64,000 nt of DNA from Reyranella sp. (lineage in GTDB: Bacteria; Pseudomonadota; Alphaproteobacteria; Reyranellales; Reyranellaceae): positions 186,001 through 250,000 of the forward strand of contig NZ_JAFKJN010000008.1 in NCBI RefSeq assembly GCF_017305915.1. The letters run 5' to 3'. Positions 60,713 to 64,000 of the stretch are shown here, in pieces. Both the position numbers and the translations under genes were made by a program. The notes beneath the pieces were generated by a model, which was not told the origin of the DNA, ran no database searches, and saw only the letters and a list, made by a program, of their open reading frames with translations. The first letter of the stretch is position 1. Every line of letters starts with the position of its first letter.

Positions 60713-63700
60713 ATGGGCGACGCGCCGTCCTCAAGATTCGGTCTTGCGCTGCTGGGACGTTTTGAGCTGACGGGGCCGGCCGGCGCTGTCGACTTGGCGG
60801 GCGGAAAGCTTGCGGGGTTGTTGGCTTACCTGGCCTGCACGGCGCCGCGGCCGCAGTCGCGTGAGAAACTGTTGGCCCTGCTGTGGGGCTCGTACTTCGA
60901 TGCGCAGGCCAAGCAGAACCTGCGGCAGGCCCTGTCGCGCCTGCGCCGGGTGTTGGGCGACGCATTGGAGAGCGATTCCGAATCCGTGTGGCTCGACCCC
61001 GCAGCGGTCGATTGCGATGTCAGCCGATTCGAGACACTGGTTCGCGACGGCAGCCGCGACGCCTTGAGCGCGGCGGCCGAGCTCTATCGCGGCCGCCTGA
61101 TCGACGACCTCGCTGTGCGCGAGGAGGGGTGGAACGAATGGCTGGCGGCCGAGCGCGAGCGGCTGTCGGATCTCGCGCTCGGCGCGCTGGTCCGATTGGG
61201 CGAGCAGGAGCTGGCGGTCGGTCGCGCCGAGCAGGCGCTGCAGGCCGGCCGCCGCGCCGTCGCGCTGAACAACATGCGCGAGGATGCCCATCGCCTGGTG
61301 GTGCGCGGGCTGGCCGGCACGGGGCGCAAGGCCGAGGCGCTCAGGCACTACCAGGGCTTCGCCGCGCTGCTGAAGCGCGAGCTCAGCGCTGAGCCCGATG
61401 GCGCCACCCGCGCGCTGGTCGCCGAGCTGCGCCGCCAGACGACGCACGAGCGCGCCGAACCCGAGACGACACCGGACGAGGCGATGCCTGCGGCGGTCCG
61501 TCCGGTCGGCTCCGAGCGACGGCAGCTCACGATCATCGCCTGTCATATCGCTGATTCGGTCGCCCTCGCGGCCCGGCTCGATCCGGAGGACATGCACGAG
61601 CTGATCGGCTCGTTCCACAAAGCCGTTGCCGATGCGGTCGCGCGCTTCGGCGGCTTCGTCGCCCAGTACCTGAATGACGGCGTGCTCGTCTATTTCGGCT
61701 ACCCCAGTGCGGGCGAGCACGACGCCGAACAGGCCGTGCGCGCGGGTCTTGCGATCCGCGACGCGGCCGGCGGGCTCGGCACCGCGTCCGGCGTGCGCAT
61801 CGGCATCGCCACGGGACTGGTCGTCGTCGGCGAGCAGCGGATCGCGGGAACGGTGCAGCGCGTCGCGATCGGCGAGACGCCGAACCTGGCGGCGCGGCTG
61901 CAGGCCGCGGCCTCGCCCGGCGAGGTCGTGATCGGTTCGAGCACGCGCCGCCTCGTCGGGCAGATGTTCGCGTACCGGCCGCTGCCAACCGTCGAGATGC
62001 CGGGATCGGCGCCCCTCGAGGCGTGGCGGGTGCTGGAGGAGATCGCCGGCGTCAGCCGCTTCGAGGCGCTGCGCGGACGGACGCTGTCGCCGCTGGTTGG
62101 CCGGCGCGAGGAGATGGATCTGCTGCTGCGCCGCTGGCGGCGGGCAAGGCGCGGCGAAGGCCAGGTCGTGCTGATCTCGGGCGAAGCCGGCATCGGCAAG
62201 TCGCGCATCGCCGAAGGCCTGAGCCTCGGGCTCGAGGGCGAGCAGCCGACCAGCCTTCGCTATTTCTGCGCGCCCCACAGCAGCAGCAGTCCGCTCCATC
62301 CGATCATCGGGCATCTCGAAGTGACAGCGCGCTTCGAAGCCGGCGATGACGCCGACACCAAGCTCGACAAGCTGGACGTCCTGTTCACGCCGACCTCGAA
62401 GAACGTGCGGCGGGACGCGGCGCTGGTGGCCGAGTTGATGGGGTTGCCCCAGCGGGAGGCCCATCCGGTCCTGGCGGCGAGCCCTCAGCACAAGCGCGAG
62501 ATGCTGCTCACCGCGCTCGTCGACCAGATCGAGGGCCTTGCGATGCGCGGCCCGGTCCTCGTCGTGTTCGAAGATGCGCACTGGATCGATCCGACCTCGC
62601 TCGACCTGGCCGATCGCCTGATTGCCCGGGCCGCCCATCTTCCCGTGCTGCTGATCGGCACCTTTCGGCCGGAGTTCCGGCCGCCCTGGGTCGGCCAGCC
62701 GCATGTGACGATGCTGGCGTTGCGCCGCCTCGGCCGCCGCGACAGCGCGCAGATCATGGCCGGCGTGACCGGCGACAAGGTGCTGCCCGAGGCGGTCGTC
62801 GAGCACATCCTCGCCCAGACCGATGGCGTGCCTCTGTTCGTCGAGGAGCTGACGCGCTCGCTCATCGAGAGCGGGCTGCTGCGCGAGACGGCGGACCGCT
62901 ACGAGCTCGAGATGCCGCTGCCGCCGCATGCCATCCCGACGACCCTGCGGGCCTCGCTGGTGGCGCGTTTCGACCGGCTCGGGCCGGCCAAGGAGATCGC
63001 GCAGACCGGCGCCGCGATCGGTCGCGAGTTCTCCCACGCGCTGGTCGCTGCGGTGTCGGGCCTTGATGCGGTGAACCTCGACTCGACCCTCGAGCGGCTC
63101 GTTGGCTCAGGCCTTGTCTCCCGGCGCGGCACGCCGCCGGAAGCGACCTATGCGTTCAAGCACGCGCTGGTGCAGGACGCGGCCTATAACATGCTGCTGC
63201 GAGGCGGGCGGCGCCAGCTGCATACGACCATCGCCCGGGTGCTGGTCGAGCGGTTCCCGGCGTTGGCCGACAGCCAGCCCGAGGTCGTCGCTCATCATTT
63301 CACCGAGGCCGGCCTCGGCGGCGACGCGATCGGCTACTGGGTCAAGGCAGGCCGGCTCGCCAGTGCCCGGTCGGCCAACCAAGAGGCGGTCACATCGTTC
63401 GAGCGGGCGCTCGATTTCCTCGGCACCCAACCCGAGACCCGGAAGAGCCTCGAGCAGGCGATCGATATTCGATTCGAGCTTCGCTCCGTCCTCATCCAGC
63501 TCGGCGAGTTCGATCGCACCGTCGCCCGGCTTCGCGAAGCCGAAGGGCTGGCGCGCAAGCTCGATGATCAACGGCGATTGGCGCTGCTTTTCGTCTATCT
63601 CTGTCACAGCAACCGCATGGGCGGTCACCTTACGGAAGCCATCGGGTTCGGGCAGACTGCCCAGGCGATTGCCGATTCGCTCGGAGATCCCTTGCTTCAG

Positions 63701-64000
63701 ATGGCGGCCAATGGCGATCTGGGCGGGGCCTGTGTCTTTGCCGGCGACTATCGACAAGCCGAGGAGCTTCTTCTCAAGGTTCTCGCCGGGCTGGAAGGCG
63801 ACCGGCGGCGCGAACGGTTTGGCCAGACCATTCTGCCGGCGGTGGGAGCGCTCGGCTACCTGACCTGGATCTATGCCGACCAGGGACGGTTCGCCGAATC
63901 GCTCGATCGCGGGCAGGAAGCTGTGCGGCTCGCCGAGGCGGTCGATCACCCCTACAGCCTCGTCTACGCCCTATGGGCTCTCGCCCGCCATCACATCATC
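60713..64000 (+). CDS. SARP-like/degenerate cyclase/AAA-ATPase regulator, right end outside window
   Basis: An uninterrupted frame of 1096 codons that is still open at 64000. Domains in order: an OmpR/SARP-type winged helix (about 8-85, LLGRFELTGPAGAVDLAGGK), a bacterial transcriptional activation domain (about 95-240), a class III cyclase fold (about 270-440), an AAA/NTPase module with Walker A GEAGIGKS at 490-497 and Walker B VLVVFEDAHWID, then TPR-like repeats. In the cyclase part the first metal Asp is replaced by His278 (IACHIADS); Asp322 (LNDGVLVYFGY) and the NLAAR pair remain. It is therefore probably not a working cyclase. ATG 60713 is chosen; an in-frame GTG at 60701 is possible. Confidence 0.88.
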   Translation, partial: MGDAPSSRFGLALLGRFELTGPAGAVDLAGGKLAGLLAYLACTAPRPQSREKLLALLWGSYFDAQAKQNLRQALSRLRRVLGDALESDSESVWLDPAAVDCDVSRFETLVRDGSRDALSAAAELYRGRLIDDLAVREEGWNEWLAAERERLSDLALGALVRLGEQELAVGRAEQALQAGRRAVALNNMREDAHRLVVRGLAGTGRKAEALRHYQGFAALLKRELSAEPDGATRALVAELRRQTTHERAEPETTPDEAMPAAVRPVGSERRQLTIIACHIADSVALAARLDPEDMHELIGSFHKAVADAVARFGGFVAQYLNDGVLVYFGYPSAGEHDAEQAVRAGLAIRDAAGGLGTASGVRIGIATGLVVVGEQRIAGTVQRVAIGETPNLAARLQAAASPGEVVIGSSTRRLVGQMFAYRPLPTVEMPGSAPLEAWRVLEEIAGVSRFEALRGRTLSPLVGRREEMDLLLRRWRRARRGEGQVVLISGEAGIGKSRIAEGLSLGLEGEQPTSLRYFCAPHSSSSPLHPIIGHLEVTARFEAGDDADTKLDKLDVLFTPTSKNVRRDAALVAELMGLPQREAHPVLAASPQHKREMLLTALVDQIEGLAMRGPVLVVFEDAHWIDPTSLDLADRLIARAAHLPVLLIGTFRPEFRPPWVGQPHVTMLALRRLGRRDSAQIMAGVTGDKVLPEAVVEHILAQTDGVPLFVEELTRSLIESGLLRETADRYELEMPLPPHAIPTTLRASLVARFDRLGPAKEIAQTGAAIGREFSHALVAAVSGLDAVNLDSTLERLVGSGLVSRRGTPPEATYAFKHALVQDAAYNMLLRGGRRQLHTTIARVLVERFPALADSQPEVVAHHFTEAGLGGDAIGYWVKAGRLASARSANQEAVTSFERALDFLGTQPETRKSLEQAIDIRFELRSVLIQLGEFDRTVARLREAEGLARKLDDQRRLALLFVYLCHSNRMGGHLTEAIGFGQTAQAIADSLGDPLLQMAANGDLGGACVFAGDYRQAEELLLKVLAGLEGDRRRERFGQTILPAVGALGYLTWIYADQGRFAESLDRGQEAVRLAEAVDHPYSLVYALWALARHHII

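Overview
The window is about 64 kb of high-GC (by eye near 68%), densely coding chromosomal DNA from an alphaproteobacterium. The lineage call rests on an F1F0-ATPase zeta (inhibitor) subunit at 35011, the purC-purS-purQ-purL-bolA-grx4 gene order at 24764-29369, and the abundance of orphan solute-binding proteins, amidohydrolases and class III nucleotide cyclases. A Reyranella- or Bradyrhizobium-like organism would fit, but that is a guess from gene content. I saw no rRNA, tRNA, CRISPR array, complete insertion sequence or prophage.

Layout. 1-4430: the end of an EmrA-type adaptor with its EmrB-type exporter, a GIY-YIG nuclease between inverted repeat copies, a TrmJ-like RNA methyltransferase, an OsmC protein and rpsD with a likely promoter, structured leader and terminator. 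4524-14740: a two-gene RND efflux pump, then an amide-catabolism locus (amidase, hexapeptide acetyltransferase, AtzH-like protein, amidohydrolase, two orphan ABC solute-binding proteins). 14876-19338: a four-gene signalling cluster (inactive caspase-fold/peptidoglycan-binding protein, haem-c/HAMP sensor, Ser/Thr kinase, adenylate cyclase-FHA), the best candidate for an undescribed system. 19383-24614: HxlR regulator and flavodoxin-like reductase, two tandem peptide-type solute-binding proteins, and a DODA-type dioxygenase.

24764-30644: glutaredoxin, BolA, the purine cluster and a di-iron ferritin-like protein. 31025-36928: HigBA toxin-antitoxin, methyltransferase and glycosyltransferase, a Tat-exported beta-carbonic-anhydrase-like protein coupled to a FAS1-like dehydratase, ATPase zeta, and an apparently foreign purB. 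36982-44722: HAD phosphatase, MarC protein, an envelope or exopolysaccharide O-acylation operon (two SGNH hydrolases, MBOAT, small membrane protein), FAH-family enzyme and TetR. 44738-53741: HSL-type hydrolase, two more class III cyclases, a nitrobindin-like protein, an ArsR-AHSA1-transglutaminase-DUF899-VOC operon and a DUF72-hydrolase-cyclase operon. 53808-64000: a second RND pump, an 8-oxoguanine-deaminase-like amidohydrolase, a VOC protein and the start of a very large SARP-like/degenerate-cyclase/AAA-ATPase regulator that runs off the window.

The intergenic DNA is unusually rich in structured repeats. There are at least six families: a nested palindrome; a GTCATCCCGAG-type repeat linked to the GIY-YIG gene; a CCTGAGCG-type inverted pair; a roughly 135-bp multi-hairpin element in two copies whose stems covary; a 125-bp TA-flanked palindromic element in two copies that supplies stop codons to its neighbours; and an ATTATGGGCAATGG inverted repeat with a constant 41-nt spacer next to helically phased 10-bp repeats, also in two copies.
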